Below are positions 27,886-36,986 of a DNA stretch of 64,000 nt, one piece after another. Source of the DNA: Rhizobium giardinii bv. giardinii H152. Lineage in GTDB: Bacteria; Pseudomonadota; Alphaproteobacteria; Rhizobiales; Rhizobiaceae. The stretch covers positions 37,168-101,167 of the forward strand of contig NZ_KB902679.1 of the NCBI RefSeq assembly GCF_000379605.1, in the 5' to 3' direction. The notes beneath the pieces are model-generated. The model was not told the DNA's origin and did not search any database. It worked only from the letters and a program-made list of their open reading frames with translations. The position numbers were made by a program, and so were the translations under genes. The first letter of the stretch is position 1. The number at the start of each line of letters is the position of its first letter.

Positions 27886-29019
27886 ATGAAACGTGATCTT
27901 TACGAAACGCTCGGCGTTGGGAAAACAGCGGACGAGAAAGAGCTCAAGGGCGCTTTCCGCAAACTGGCGATGAAGTATCACCCGGACAAGAATCCCGGCG
28001 ACGCGGAAGCGGAAAAGACTTTTAAGGATATCAGCCACGCCTATGAAACCCTCAAGGACCCGCAGAAGCGGGCTGCCTATGATCGCTATGGCCATGCTGC
28101 CTTCGAAAATGGCGGCATGGGTGGTGGTGGCGGCGGTTTCGGCGGTGCGGGCGCCGGCGGCTTCTCCGATATCTTCGAGGACATTTTCGGCGAGATGATG
28201 GGCGGCGGCCGCCAGCGACGGTCGTCGGGCGGACGCGAACGCGGCGCCGATCTGCGCTACAATATGGAAATCTCGCTGGAAGAGGCCTATTCCGGTAAGA
28301 CGGCACAGATCCGTGTGCCGACGTCGATCACGTGTGATGTCTGCTCGGGCTCCGGCGCCAAGCCGGGTACGAAACCTCAGACCTGCGGCACCTGCCAGGG
28401 CTCGGGCCGCGTGCGCGCTGCCCAGGGTTTCTTTTCCATCGAGCGGACTTGCCCGACCTGCCATGGTCGCGGCCAGACCATCACCGATCCGTGCGGCAAG
28501 TGCCACGGCCAAGGCCGCGTGACCGAGGAGCGTTCGCTGTCGGTCAACATTCCGGCCGGCATCGAGGACGGAACACGGATTCGCCTTTCGGGCGAAGGCG
28601 AGGCAGGCCTGCGCGGCGGTCCCGCCGGCGATCTCTATATCTTCCTGTCGGTCAAACCGCATGAGTTCTACCAGCGCGATGGCGCGGACCTCTATTGCAG
28701 CGTGCCGATCTCGATGACGACGGCAGCACTTGGCGGCAAGTTCGATGTGGCGACGCTCGACGGCACCAAGTCGCGCGTCTCGGTGCCGGAAGGCACCCAG
28801 GCCGGCAAGCAGTTTCGCCTGAAGGGCAAGGGCATGCCGGTGCTGCGCTCCAGCCAGATCGGTGATCTCTACATCCAGATCCAGATCGAAACGCCGCAGA
28901 AGCTCACCAAGCGCCAGCGCGAGCTGTTGCGGGAGTTCGAAGAACTGTCTTCGAAGGACAACAATCCCGAATCCGCCGGTTTTTTTTCGCGCATGAAGGA
29001 TTTCTTCGACATCGAGTGA
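27886..29019 (+). CDS. dnaJ: Hsp40 co-chaperone DnaJ
   Basis: 377 residues. J domain with HPD in [10 protein letters not shown], a Gly/Phe-rich linker ([20 protein letters not shown]), four zinc-finger CxxCxGxG repeats ([36 protein letters not shown]), then the client-binding C-terminal domain. Complete type I DnaJ; stimulates DnaK ATPase. Lies 311 bases after dnaK behind a terminator, so it needs its own promoter or read-through. No clear RpoH site was found immediately before it. Confidence 0.97.
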   Translation: MKRDLYETLGVGKTADEKELKGAFRKLAMKYHPDKNPGDAEAEKTFKDISHAYETLKDPQKRAAYDRYGHAAFENGGMGGGGGGFGGAGAGGFSDIFEDIFGEMMGGGRQRRSSGGRERGADLRYNMEISLEEAYSGKTAQIRVPTSITCDVCSGSGAKPGTKPQTCGTCQGSGRVRAAQGFFSIERTCPTCHGRGQTITDPCGKCHGQGRVTEERSLSVNIPAGIEDGTRIRLSGEGEAGLRGGPAGDLYIFLSVKPHEFYQRDGADLYCSVPISMTTAALGGKFDVATLDGTKSRVSVPEGTQAGKQFRLKGKGMPVLRSSQIGDLYIQIQIETPQKLTKRQRELLREFEELSSKDNNPESAGFFSRMKDFFDIE

Positions 29020-29051
29020 CTGGCCAAGCCGACAATCGGCAATATATCCCG

Positions 29052-29082
29052 GCCGGAGGCAGCAATGCCTCCGGCTTTTTTT
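29052..29082 (+). terminator. Rho-independent terminator after dnaJ
   Basis: 9-bp stem GCCGGAGGC (29052-29060) and GCCTCCGGC (29067-29075), loop AGCAAT, then seven Ts. Located 32 bases after the dnaJ stop. Confidence 0.92.
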
Positions 29083-29133
29083 ATCCATTTGCCGGTGCCG
29101 CCGGCATGGCGTTCGCAAGCGAAAGGTTTTCCC

Positions 29134-29856
29134 ATGACCTATGAGCTCTTTTATTGGGACGGCATACCCGGCCGCGGTGAGTTCGTCCGTCTTGCACTGG
29201 AACAGGCGGGTGCAGACTACATCGACGTCGCCCGCACGGAGGGCGGCATGGGACGCATGATGGCGATGATGAAAGGCAAAGCGGGAACATTCGCGCCCTT
29301 TGCGCCGCCCTTCCTGAAGGATGGAGATGTCGTCGTTTCCCACGTTGCCAATATCCTGCTCTATCTCGGCGGCAGGCTCGGGCTTGCGCCCAAGGACGAA
29401 GCGGGGCGGCTCGAGGCAAACGGGCTGCAACTGACCATCACCGATTTCGTCGGCGAAATTCACGACGTCCATCACCCGATCGGCGTGTCGCTGTATTATC
29501 ATGAGCAGAGGGACGAGGCGCTCCGGCGGGCCGAAAATTTCCGCGACCAGCGCCTGCCGAAATTCCTCGGCTACTTCGAAAGGACGCTCGGCAATGGCGA
29601 GGGACAGGTCCATGCCGTCGGCGGAGCGCTGACCTATGTCGACCTGTCTCTGTTTCATCTCCTGGAGGGGCTGCGCTATGCCTTCCCGAAGGCGATGCAG
29701 GCGGCCGAACCGGACTATCCGCTTCTCGTCGCGCTCAACGCGCAGGTGCGCGAACTGCCCCGGATCAAGGCCTATCTCGCGTCCAAGCGCCGGCTTGCCT
29801 TCAACGAGGAAGGCATCTTCCGCCACTACCCGGAACTCGACCTTCCCTCTGGCTGA
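29134..29856 (+). CDS. glutathione S-transferase family protein
   Basis: 240 residues. The N-terminal thioredoxin-like half begins MTYELFYWDGIPGRGEFVRL, with Tyr/Trp in the position of the GST catalytic residue as in sigma/alpha-like GSTs. The all-helical C-terminal half contains GGALTYVDLSLFHLLEGLRY, with the conserved Asp of the GST N-capping box. The glutathione-binding SNAIL-type motif is replaced by VVSHVANILLYLG. Start follows GAAAGG. Detoxification role presumed; substrate unknown. Confidence 0.85.
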   Translation: MTYELFYWDGIPGRGEFVRLALEQAGADYIDVARTEGGMGRMMAMMKGKAGTFAPFAPPFLKDGDVVVSHVANILLYLGGRLGLAPKDEAGRLEANGLQLTITDFVGEIHDVHHPIGVSLYYHEQRDEALRRAENFRDQRLPKFLGYFERTLGNGEGQVHAVGGALTYVDLSLFHLLEGLRYAFPKAMQAAEPDYPLLVALNAQVRELPRIKAYLASKRRLAFNEEGIFRHYPELDLPSG

Positions 29857-29963
29857 CGTGCCCCGCATTGGATGTCCGCTGCGGCGCGTGTTCGCCGCCC
29901 GTGCCGGTTGCGACGTAGGCGAAACAGGCGCAAGATCCCGGAGTGAAAAGAGGAGGCTGGTCA

Positions 29964-30440
29964 ATGACTGATCGAGGCACACTTGAACTCGCAATTGGGG
30001 AAATCTATCAGGCGCGCGATGCCGATGACATCGACGCCTTGATGAACTGGATCGATCCCGCCTGCAGTTTCCGGATTGTGGGGACCGGCCGCCTGGGACC
30101 GATGACGCAGAAGGTGGATGATCCGGTATCTCTACGCGCAACCTTGACGGCGCTCACGCAGAACTGGGACCTTACGGCTGTCGGAAATACCGGCCTTTGC
30201 ATTGATGGCGATACGGTATTTGTCCATCGGGCCGGAACGGTTCGGTTCATCCCGACGAATACGCGTTTCGATACCGAGTTCGTGGACAAATTCACATTCA
30301 AAAACGGACGCGTCACCGAACTGACCGAGTTCGTCGATACGCTATCGGTGGCCGAAGCTGCCGGCCTCGTTGCGCCGGAGTTGGCTCAGCAGCTTCCGGT
30401 GATCGTTTCGCCGGCTGATGCGGCAAATATTCACGCCTGA
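29964..30440 (+). CDS. NTF2-like (SnoaL-type) protein
   Basis: 158 residues, ATG behind GAGGAGG. LELAIGEIYQARDADDIDAL is the first helix of an NTF2/SnoaL cone fold, and FVDKFTFKNGRVTELTEFVD is the closing strand pair. Such proteins bind or isomerise small hydrophobic ligands; many have no known function. Same strand as the GST gene but 107 bases away. Confidence 0.75.
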   Translation: MTDRGTLELAIGEIYQARDADDIDALMNWIDPACSFRIVGTGRLGPMTQKVDDPVSLRATLTALTQNWDLTAVGNTGLCIDGDTVFVHRAGTVRFIPTNTRFDTEFVDKFTFKNGRVTELTEFVDTLSVAEAAGLVAPELAQQLPVIVSPADAANIHA

Positions 30441-30625
30441 TCCACGCAGGCTTATCGGCCGTTCGTCATTTGCCTTCCGGGAGTTACTGGAGGGGATGTA
30501 GGCGCCGTTGGCAATAGTCCGCGCAACGCGCCAGCGGCGTCCCGGTCTTGGCCGCGTCGCCCTTTCGTCTTGCCATCCGGCGCTGTTCGGCATAGCTCTC
30601 AACCGGATACGCAACCGGATAAGCC

Positions 30626-31750
30626 ATGCCGCACAAGGTCTTTCTCAGCCGCCTCAAGCTCAGCGATTTCCGCAACTATGCGGGCCTGTCGCTGCAGCTT
30701 GACGCGCGCCATGTGGTGCTGACGGGCGACAATGGCGCGGGCAAGACCAACCTGATGGAAGCCGTTTCCCTCCTGTCTCCCGGGCGAGGCCTGCGCCGAG
30801 CCGCCTATGCCGATGTTGCCCGGGTCGGCGCGGAAACCGGGTTCTCCGTCTTTGCGGAGCTGGACGGCATGGAGGGTCCGGTCGAGATCGGTACCGGCAC
30901 GGCCGGGGCCGAGGAGGGGCAGGCACGGCGCCTGCGCATCAACGGAACAACGGCAAAAACCGTCGATGAGATTCTCGATCATCTGCGGGTGCTCTGGCTA
31001 ACACCCGCCATGGACGGGCTTTTTACCGGCGGCTCCAGCGACCGCCGCCGCTTCCTTGACAGACTGGTTCTGTCGCTCGATCCGGACCATGGCCGTCGCG
31101 CCAGCGACTACGAGCGCGCCATGCGCAGCCGCAACAAGCTGCTGTCCGAGGGGCGGGCGGATCCCGCCTGGCTGACGGGGCTGGAGCGCCAGATGGCCGA
31201 ACTTGGGATATCGATGGCCTTGGCGCGGCAGGAGATGCTGGGTCTTCTGGCAGCCCTGGTGGAAAAGAATCACGCGGGCGGCGTCTTCCCGGCTGCCGAT
31301 CTTGCATTGTCCGGTTTTCTCGACGGCGAATGGCACCGTCCCGCCTTCGATCTGGAGGAACAGTACCTGGAGATGATGAAAAACGGCCGTTATCGCGACG
31401 CCGCCGCCGGTCGCACGCTCGATGGCCCGCATCGCAGCGACCTTCTGATCCGCCACCGGGCGAAGAACATGGAAGCCGAGCGGTGTTCGACCGGCGAGCA
31501 GAAGGCGCTCCTCGTCGGCCTTGTGCTGGCCCACTCCCGCCTCGTTGCCAACATGACCGGCCATGCGCCCGTGCTGCTGCTCGACGAGATCGCCGCGCAT
31601 CTCGATGAAGGGCGGCGGGCGGCACTGTTCGATCTCGTCGACGATCTCGGTGGCCAGGCCTTCATGACCGGCACCGACCAGTCGATGTTTTCGGCGCTTG
31701 GCGCGCGCGCGCGTTATCTTACGGTTGCCAATGGCACCGTTTCCGGGTGA
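30626..31750 (+). CDS. recF: DNA replication and repair protein RecF
   Basis: 374 residues. SMC-like ATPase: Walker A GDNGAGKTN, signature STGEQKALLVGLVLAHSRL, Walker B VLLLDEIAAHLDEGRR. The start MPHKVFLSRLKLSDFRNYAG is typical of RecF. Loads RecA at gaps with RecO and RecR. Not linked here to dnaN or gyrB, as is usual in rhizobia. Followed 12 bases later by moeB. Confidence 0.95.
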   Translation: MPHKVFLSRLKLSDFRNYAGLSLQLDARHVVLTGDNGAGKTNLMEAVSLLSPGRGLRRAAYADVARVGAETGFSVFAELDGMEGPVEIGTGTAGAEEGQARRLRINGTTAKTVDEILDHLRVLWLTPAMDGLFTGGSSDRRRFLDRLVLSLDPDHGRRASDYERAMRSRNKLLSEGRADPAWLTGLERQMAELGISMALARQEMLGLLAALVEKNHAGGVFPAADLALSGFLDGEWHRPAFDLEEQYLEMMKNGRYRDAAAGRTLDGPHRSDLLIRHRAKNMEAERCSTGEQKALLVGLVLAHSRLVANMTGHAPVLLLDEIAAHLDEGRRAALFDLVDDLGGQAFMTGTDQSMFSALGARARYLTVANGTVSG

Positions 31751-31762
31751 CATTCCGCCATC

Positions 31763-32524
31763 ATGACGACAGAGCCGCTCAATCCCGAAGAAATCCAGCG
31801 CTATGCGCGCCACATCATCCTGCCGGAGATCGGCGGCGCCGGTCAGCAGGCGCTGAAGGCCGCGCGCGTCCTTGTCATTGGTGCCGGCGGTCTTGGCGCG
31901 CCGGTGCTCCAGTATCTTGCCGCGGCCGGCATCGGCACGCTCGGGATCGTCGATGACGATACCGTTTCGCTGTCCAACCTGCAGCGGCAGGTGATCCACG
32001 CCACGTCCGATATCGGCAGGGCCAAGGCCGATAGCGCAGCCGAGTTCATTGGCCGCATCAACCCGCATGTCGCGGTGATCCGGCATGGCGTACGACTTGA
32101 CGCCTCCAATGCGCAGACGCTGTTTTCCCGCTACGATATCGTCGTCGACGGCTCCGACAATTTCGAGACCCGTTACCTTGCCGCCGATACGGCCGAGCAT
32201 CTGCAGATCACGCTGGTGACCGGTGCCGTCGGTCGCTTCGACGGCTCGCTCACCGTCCTCCAGCCATGGAAAAGGGGGAGCGATGGCCGGCAGAACCCGT
32301 CCTATCGCGACCTCTTCCCCGCGCCGCCGCCGCCCGGCGTCGTGCCCAGCTGTGCGGAGGCCGGCATCGTCGGCGCGTTGACCGGCGTGATCGGTACATT
32401 GCAGGCGATGGAAGTCATCAAGCTCGTTACCGGCGCCGGCGAACCGCTGATCGGCCGTCTGCTGATGTATGACGCGCTTACGGCTCGATTCGATACGATC
32501 CGATACGGCCGGAAGGTCAGATGA
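31763..32524 (+). CDS. moeB: MoeB/ThiF-family adenylyltransferase without zinc cysteines
   Basis: 253 residues. RYARHIILPEIG, nucleotide motif VIGAGGLGAP, DDDTVSLSNLQRQ, SDNFETRYLA and the crossover Cys in VPSCAEAG are as in MoeB, which adenylates the C-terminus of the MoaD sulfur carrier for molybdopterin synthesis. The paired Cys of the structural zinc site are absent: the CYRC position reads SYRD, and the C-terminal CxxC is missing as well. It overlaps the next gene by 4 bases (ATGA). ThiF-like activity on ThiS is an alternative. Confidence 0.85.
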   Translation: MTTEPLNPEEIQRYARHIILPEIGGAGQQALKAARVLVIGAGGLGAPVLQYLAAAGIGTLGIVDDDTVSLSNLQRQVIHATSDIGRAKADSAAEFIGRINPHVAVIRHGVRLDASNAQTLFSRYDIVVDGSDNFETRYLAADTAEHLQITLVTGAVGRFDGSLTVLQPWKRGSDGRQNPSYRDLFPAPPPPGVVPSCAEAGIVGALTGVIGTLQAMEVIKLVTGAGEPLIGRLLMYDALTARFDTIRYGRKVR

Positions 32525-32991
32525 AGCTCGTGCCGATCGATCAGGCGTTCGCGGACTGGGATGCGTTGATGTCGCTGATCCTCGCCTCCTTCGCCTATAT
32601 GCACCCGCGTATCGATCCGCCATCATCGGCCCTTCGCCTGACGCGGCAGTCGCTGAAGCAGAAGGCCGAGACCGAGAAGGCCTATGCCGCCATCGAAAAC
32701 GGTCATCTGGTCGGCTGCATCTTCTGCAAGCCGGAACCACCGGAATGCCTCTATATCGGCAAACTTGCCGTCGCGCCGGATGCGCAGGGCAGAGGCGTCG
32801 GGCGGCTGCTGTTGCAGGCAGCCGAGGGTTGTGCCCTCGAATGCGGCTTGTCATGCCTGCGCCTGGAGACGCGAATCGAGCTTGAAGAGAATCACCGCCT
32901 GTTTGCGCGGTGGGGCTTTGTCAGGACCGCCGAAGCGTCGCATCCCGGCTTTACGCGCCCCACCTTCATCGAGATGCGCAAGGCGCTTTAA
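32521..32991 (+). CDS. GNAT-family N-acetyltransferase
   Basis: 156 residues. The acetyl-CoA site is in LAVAPDAQGRGVGRLLLQAA (QGRGVG). C-terminal strand pair RLETRIELEENHRLFARWGF is standard GNAT. Start overlaps the moeB stop (ATGA), so co-translated. Substrate unknown; a link to MoeB function is not implied by sequence. Ends against the convergent dehydrogenase gene. Confidence 0.85.
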   Translation: MKLVPIDQAFADWDALMSLILASFAYMHPRIDPPSSALRLTRQSLKQKAETEKAYAAIENGHLVGCIFCKPEPPECLYIGKLAVAPDAQGRGVGRLLLQAAEGCALECGLSCLRLETRIELEENHRLFARWGFVRTAEASHPGFTRPTFIEMRKAL

Positions 32992-33996
32992 TCAGACCCT
33001 GCCCGGCAGGACGCGATCCGGCGGTCGGTGCCCGTCGAAGAAGGTGCGGATGTTGATCACCACCTTGTCGCCCATGTCGATGCGCCCCTCGAGCGTCGCG
33101 GAGCTCATATGCGGCAACAGCACGACCTTGCCTTCGGTCGCAAGCTTCACCAGCTTCGGGTTCACGGCAGGTTCGTTTTCGAACACGTCGAGACCGGCGC
33201 CGGCGATCTTGCCCTCGCGCAGGCATTTGATCAGCGCCGTCTCGTCGACGATGCTGCCGCGCGCGGTGTTGACGATGTAGCTGGTCGGCTGCATCAGCGC
33301 GAGCCGCCGTGCCGACAGGAGGTGAAAGGTGGCGGGCGTCGAGGGGCAATTGACCGACACGATATCGACGCGGGCGAGCATCTGGTCGAGACTGTCCCAA
33401 TAGGTCGCCTCCAGCTTCTCTTCGGTCTCGGCGCTGACGCGCTTGCGGTTGTGATAGTGGATCGAAAGCCCGAAGGCCTTGGCGCGGCGGGCGACGGCGG
33501 TGCCGATGCGGCCCATGCCGACAATGCCGATGCGCTTGCCGGAGATGCGTCGTCCGAGCATCCAGGTTGGCGACCAGCCCGCCCAATCGCCGCGCGGGTC
33601 GGTCAGGATATTGGCGCCTTCGATCAGGCGTCGCGGAACGGCAAGGATCAGCGCCATGGTCATGTCGGCCGTATCTTCCGTCAAGACGTTCGGCGTGTTG
33701 GTGACGGTGATGCCGTGGCGTGCAGCGGCATCGATGTCGATGTGGTCGACGCCGTTCGAAAAGCTGGCGATCAGCTTCAGCTGCGGTCCGGCCTGTTCGA
33801 TCAGTGCCGCATCGATCCGGTCGGTGAGGGTCGGAACCAGCACGTCGACGCGTTTTACAGCAGCGACGAGCTCCGGCTGGCTGCGCGGTGTGTCATCGAT
33901 GTTGAGCTCGGCGTCAAACAGTTCCCGCATGCGCGTTTCGACCACATCGGGCAATCTGCGGGTGATGTAGACCTTGGGCTTTTTCTTGTTTGTCAT
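32992..33996 (-). CDS. D-isomer 2-hydroxyacid dehydrogenase (glyoxylate reductase type)
   Basis: 334 residues. NAD(P)-binding GIVGMGRIGTAVARRAKAFG. Catalytic Arg in NTARGSIVDE, Glu in DVFENEPAVN, His in LLPHMSSATLEG: the full triad of the family. The closest known activities are glyoxylate/hydroxypyruvate or formate-like dehydrogenase; reduction of glyoxylate is likely. A second member of the superfamily (ghrA) lies at 51500. Stands alone on the minus strand. Confidence 0.9.
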   Translation of the reverse strand: MTNKKKPKVYITRRLPDVVETRMRELFDAELNIDDTPRSQPELVAAVKRVDVLVPTLTDRIDAALIEQAGPQLKLIASFSNGVDHIDIDAAARHGITVTNTPNVLTEDTADMTMALILAVPRRLIEGANILTDPRGDWAGWSPTWMLGRRISGKRIGIVGMGRIGTAVARRAKAFGLSIHYHNRKRVSAETEEKLEATYWDSLDQMLARVDIVSVNCPSTPATFHLLSARRLALMQPTSYIVNTARGSIVDETALIKCLREGKIAGAGLDVFENEPAVNPKLVKLATEGKVVLLPHMSSATLEGRIDMGDKVVINIRTFFDGHRPPDRVLPGRV

Positions 33997-34191
33997 CGCT
34001 GCTGCCGAGCCCTTGTTGACGGGTTTTTAACCAAGATGAGTGATCGTTCTCCCTGCAGTTCATTTTCTACCAGACCCGGTGTGGAAGACAAACAAAACTC
34101 TAGGTGCCCCTGACGATTTGCCTGTCTTTGGCAGAGCCGGTCAGAGATTTGGCTGCAAGTTCCTGAATCTTTTTGGAAAACGGATTTCGTC

Positions 34192-34731
34192 ATGCGTCAG
34201 TTCCTTTCCAGGCTCGCTTTCGTCACGGCAGCCCTCCTGTCTGTCGCCGCCATCGATGCAATGCCGGCTTTCGCCCAGGCCGCCAAGGGCGCAAGCGGCC
34301 TGCCGCTGCCGCGCTTCGTCAGCCTGAAATCCAAGAGCGTCAACCTGCGTGTCGGACCGAGCGTCGACTACGCGGTCGCCTGGCGTTACATGAAGTCCGG
34401 CGTTCCGGTGGAAATCATCCAGGAATATGACAACTGGCGGCGCATTCGCGACGCAGACGGCACGGAGGGCTGGGTCAACCAGGCACTGCTCTCGGGGGAT
34501 CGCACCGCAATCACGGCGCCGTGGATGCGCGGCAAGGGCGAGGGTATTTTCGTCAACATGCGGCACGATCCGCAGTCCAACAGCGCCATTGTCGCGCGCA
34601 TGGAGCCGGGTGTCGTCGTGCATGTCGGCGAATGCAACGGCGACTGGTGCCGCGCCGAAGCGCAAGGGGTGGAAGGCTGGATCGCCCAGGGCGAGATCTG
34701 GGGCGCCTATCCGGGTGAAGCTTTCAAGTAG
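34192..34731 (+). CDS. secreted protein with two bacterial SH3 domains
   Basis: 179 residues. Signal peptide RLAFVTAALLSVAAIDAMPA followed by AFAQ. First SH3b: SKSVNLRVGPSVDYAVAWRY ... WRRIRDADGTEGWV. Second: GIFVNMRHDPQSNSAIVARM ... WCRAEAQGVEGWI. SH3b domains often bind peptidoglycan peptides, so a periplasmic cell-wall role is probable. No catalytic domain. Monocistronic. Confidence 0.88.
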   Translation: MRQFLSRLAFVTAALLSVAAIDAMPAFAQAAKGASGLPLPRFVSLKSKSVNLRVGPSVDYAVAWRYMKSGVPVEIIQEYDNWRRIRDADGTEGWVNQALLSGDRTAITAPWMRGKGEGIFVNMRHDPQSNSAIVARMEPGVVVHVGECNGDWCRAEAQGVEGWIAQGEIWGAYPGEAFK

Positions 34732-34749
34732 ACGAGCGGCTGTCGACCT

Positions 34750-35742
34750 TCAGAGGAGGCCGGCTTCCTTTGCCGCTGCCGCCAGCGAAACCATCGGGCG
34801 TGGGCCGATCTGCTCGATGACGATGCCGGCAGCCAGGCTTCCAAGCCTGCCGCAGTCGGCAAGCGTCCTGCCGGTCGTATACCCGTGCAGGAAACCGGCC
34901 GCATAGAGATCGCCGGCGCCCGTCGTATCGACGACATTGGTGATCGTCGTTGCCTCGACCTTGACGCGTTCGGATCCCCTGGCGATGATCGACCCTTCTT
35001 CGCTGAGCGTCACCGCGGCAAGCTTGCAATCCCTGGCGATCATCGACAGCGCATGCTCGAAATCGTCCGTCTCGTAGAGTGCCAGGGCTTCGGCCCGGTT
35101 GGCAAAGACGATGTCGACGGTGCCGGAGCGCATCAGCTCGAGGAATTCCGCCCGGTAGCGATGGACGCAGAAACTGTCGGACAGGGTCATCGCCACTTCT
35201 CGTCCGTTTTCATGGGCGATGCGGGCACAGTCGCGGATCGCGTCCTTGGCAAGCGGCGGATCCCAGAGATAGCCTTCGAAATAGGTGACGGCTGCGTCCG
35301 CAACCACGGTGGGTTCGACGTCGCTTGGTCCGAGCTCGACGCATGCGCCGAGATAGGTGTTCATCGAGCGCTCGCCGTCTTCAGTCACGAAGATCATCGA
35401 GCGGGCGGTCGGCGGATGCGTGTCGAGCGGCGCCGTTTCGAAATGAACGCCCTGCGCGCGGATATCGTGGGTGAAGATCTCGCCGAGCTGATCGTTGGCC
35501 ACCTTGCCGAAATAGGCGGCCCGGCCGCCAAGGCTGGCGACACCCGCGGCCGTGTTGCCGGCACTGCCGCCGGAGGCTTCCAGGGCCGGTCCCATGCGCG
35601 AATAGAGCAGCTCAGCCCGCTCCGCATCGATCAGGTTCATCGCGCTCTTGATGATGCCGTTGTGGACAAGAAATGCATCGTCGCAGCGCGCAATGATATC
35701 CACGATGGCATTGCCGATCGTGAGCACGTCGAATTTGGTCAT
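34750..35742 (-). CDS. PfkB-family kinase, adenosine kinase type
   Basis: 330 residues. The ribokinase fold with ASGGSAGNTAAGVASLGG near the N-terminus and the catalytic signature NVVDTTGAGDLYAAGFLHGY (Asp base in GAGD). The long N-terminal beta segment and GGSAGNT match the adenosine kinase-like branch annotated in rhizobia. Likely phosphorylates adenosine or a related nucleoside in salvage. Convergent with the SH3 gene. Confidence 0.85.
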   Translation of the reverse strand: MTKFDVLTIGNAIVDIIARCDDAFLVHNGIIKSAMNLIDAERAELLYSRMGPALEASGGSAGNTAAGVASLGGRAAYFGKVANDQLGEIFTHDIRAQGVHFETAPLDTHPPTARSMIFVTEDGERSMNTYLGACVELGPSDVEPTVVADAAVTYFEGYLWDPPLAKDAIRDCARIAHENGREVAMTLSDSFCVHRYRAEFLELMRSGTVDIVFANRAEALALYETDDFEHALSMIARDCKLAAVTLSEEGSIIARGSERVKVEATTITNVVDTTGAGDLYAAGFLHGYTTGRTLADCGRLGSLAAGIVIEQIGPRPMVSLAAAAKEAGLL

Positions 35743-35899
35743 TCGGAACCGCCTGAAGTGTTTGTGTCAGCCGGTGACCGGTAATAGCGGATTTTCCGCG
35801 GTTTGGAAGGGAAAAGAACGGAAGAGCGCCACAGTCCGGATTTTGCCCGGATATTTTGACTTGGATTGCGCGGGCATGTGGCGCCGCCACCGTGTTTCG

Positions 35900-36325
35900 T
35901 CAGACGGGCAAGACGAACGCGTCAAACTGCGCGGCATATTCTTCGGTCGGCGGAATTGGCTTGATCACGTCGATCAGCACGCCGTTCGGGTCGGCCGTGA
36001 TGAAGTGCCGCTGACCGAAATCCTCGTCGCGGAGGGTTTGAAGGATCGGGAGGCCTGCTGCCTGGAATTCGGCATAGAGTGCGTCCGGGTCTTCGACCTC
36101 GAAATTCAGGAGCAGCCCGGAAACGGTGCCGCGGCCGCTTTCCGGAATGGTGTGGTGGTTGCCGTCGAGGACCGCCAGCGCGACGTGCTCGTCCAGGGTC
36201 GATTGCAGGTGTACGTACCAGTCGTTGGTAAACAGCGCCTCGAAGCGAAGATGGCGCTTGTAGAAATCGACTGTTCCCTTGACGTCGCCGGTCATGATGA
36301 CGGGATAGTAGCTGGTGATCTTCAT
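35900..36325 (-). CDS. VOC-family (glyoxalase-like) protein
   Basis: 141 residues from the ATG behind GGAGGAG. Paired beta-alpha-beta-beta-beta units: [20 protein letters not shown] ... and ... [20 protein letters not shown]. The final DPNG.L.D motif is typical of VOC proteins, which include glyoxalase I, dioxygenases and bleomycin-binding proteins. It is divergent from a TetR gene across 82 bases holding two operator-like palindromes, so it is the probable target of that repressor. Drug or toxic-compound binding is a reasonable guess. Confidence 0.85.
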   Translation of the reverse strand: MKITSYYPVIMTGDVKGTVDFYKRHLRFEALFTNDWYVHLQSTLDEHVALAVLDGNHHTIPESGRGTVSGLLLNFEVEDPDALYAEFQAAGLPILQTLRDEDFGQRHFITADPNGVLIDVIKPIPPTEEYAAQFDAFVLPV

Positions 36326-36348
36326 GGCTTTCTTCTCCTCCGAAATCC

Positions 36349-36396
36349 ACATACAATCTGTCTGTATCTAACTAACATACATACAGATTGTATGTA
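36349..36396. promoter_or_regulatory. TetR operator pair in a divergent promoter
   Basis: A perfect 19-base palindrome TACATACA-GAT-TGTATGTA (36378-36396) lies next to a weaker copy, ATACA-N7-TGTAT (36351-36367). In addition ACATACAATCTGT (36349-36361) and ACAGATTGTATGT (36383-36395) are exact 13-bp inverted repeats. The block separates the VOC gene from the TetR gene, so one repressor can control both. Confidence 0.75.
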
Positions 36397-36407
36397 AAGG
36401 CGGTAAA

Positions 36408-36986
36408 TTGCGACGTAGCAACAGCGAGCGGACAGAAACGATGCGGGCAGCGCTGATCGCGGCGGCCCGGAGCCTCTTCATCGAGAAGGGTTATGCGGAG
36501 ACGACGACCCCGGACATCGTCGAGGCGGCGGGCGTCACCCGCGGCGCGCTCTATCATCATTTCGAGGACAAGAAAGCGCTCTTCGCTGCCGTTGTCGCCG
36601 ACGAGGCAAGCAAGGTCAGTGAAGAAATCGAAACTGCCTCGGCAGCCTCGGCGACAGCGCGCCAGGCCATTCTCGACGGCACGCGTGCCTATTTCGATTC
36701 CTTGGCAGTGCCGGGGCGCACTCGGCTCTTGCTGCTGGAGGGGCCTGCCGTTCTTGGATCAACCGCCATGCGGCAGGTGGACGAGAAATATTCGGAAGCC
36801 AGCCTCAAGCAGGGCCTGAAGGAACTCCTCGCCGTCGGCGGCAAGGCCCCGGACCTGCTCGACGCTTACACAGGTCTTCTCGCCGCGGCGTTTGATCGGG
36901 CTGCACTTGCCATCGAAGCCGGCGGCAATCGCGAGGACTACGAAAGGGCGATCGCCGCGCTGATCGACGGCATTTCCGTCAAATGA
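36408..36986 (+). CDS. TetR-family regulator divergent from the VOC gene
   Basis: 192 residues. Helix-turn-helix TTPDIVEAAGVTRGALYHHF at about residues 32-51. The frame opens with a TTG at 36408 behind AAAGGCGG; the first ATG (36441) would cut into the helix that precedes the HTH, so TTG is preferred. The C-terminal domain has the TetR_C-like LLLLEGPAVLGSTAMRQVDE. Autoregulation is likely since its start is 12 bases from the palindrome. The last codons overlap the convergent nth gene by 8 bases. Confidence 0.88.
   Translation: MRRSNSERTETMRAALIAAARSLFIEKGYAETTTPDIVEAAGVTRGALYHHFEDKKALFAAVVADEASKVSEEIETASAASATARQAILDGTRAYFDSLAVPGRTRLLLLEGPAVLGSTAMRQVDEKYSEASLKQGLKELLAVGGKAPDLLDAYTGLLAAAFDRAALAIEAGGNREDYERAIAALIDGISVK

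Noticed and set aside
30484..30675. A short minus-strand frame before recF
   Set aside because: Overlaps the recF start, lacks a ribosome site and matches nothing I recognise.
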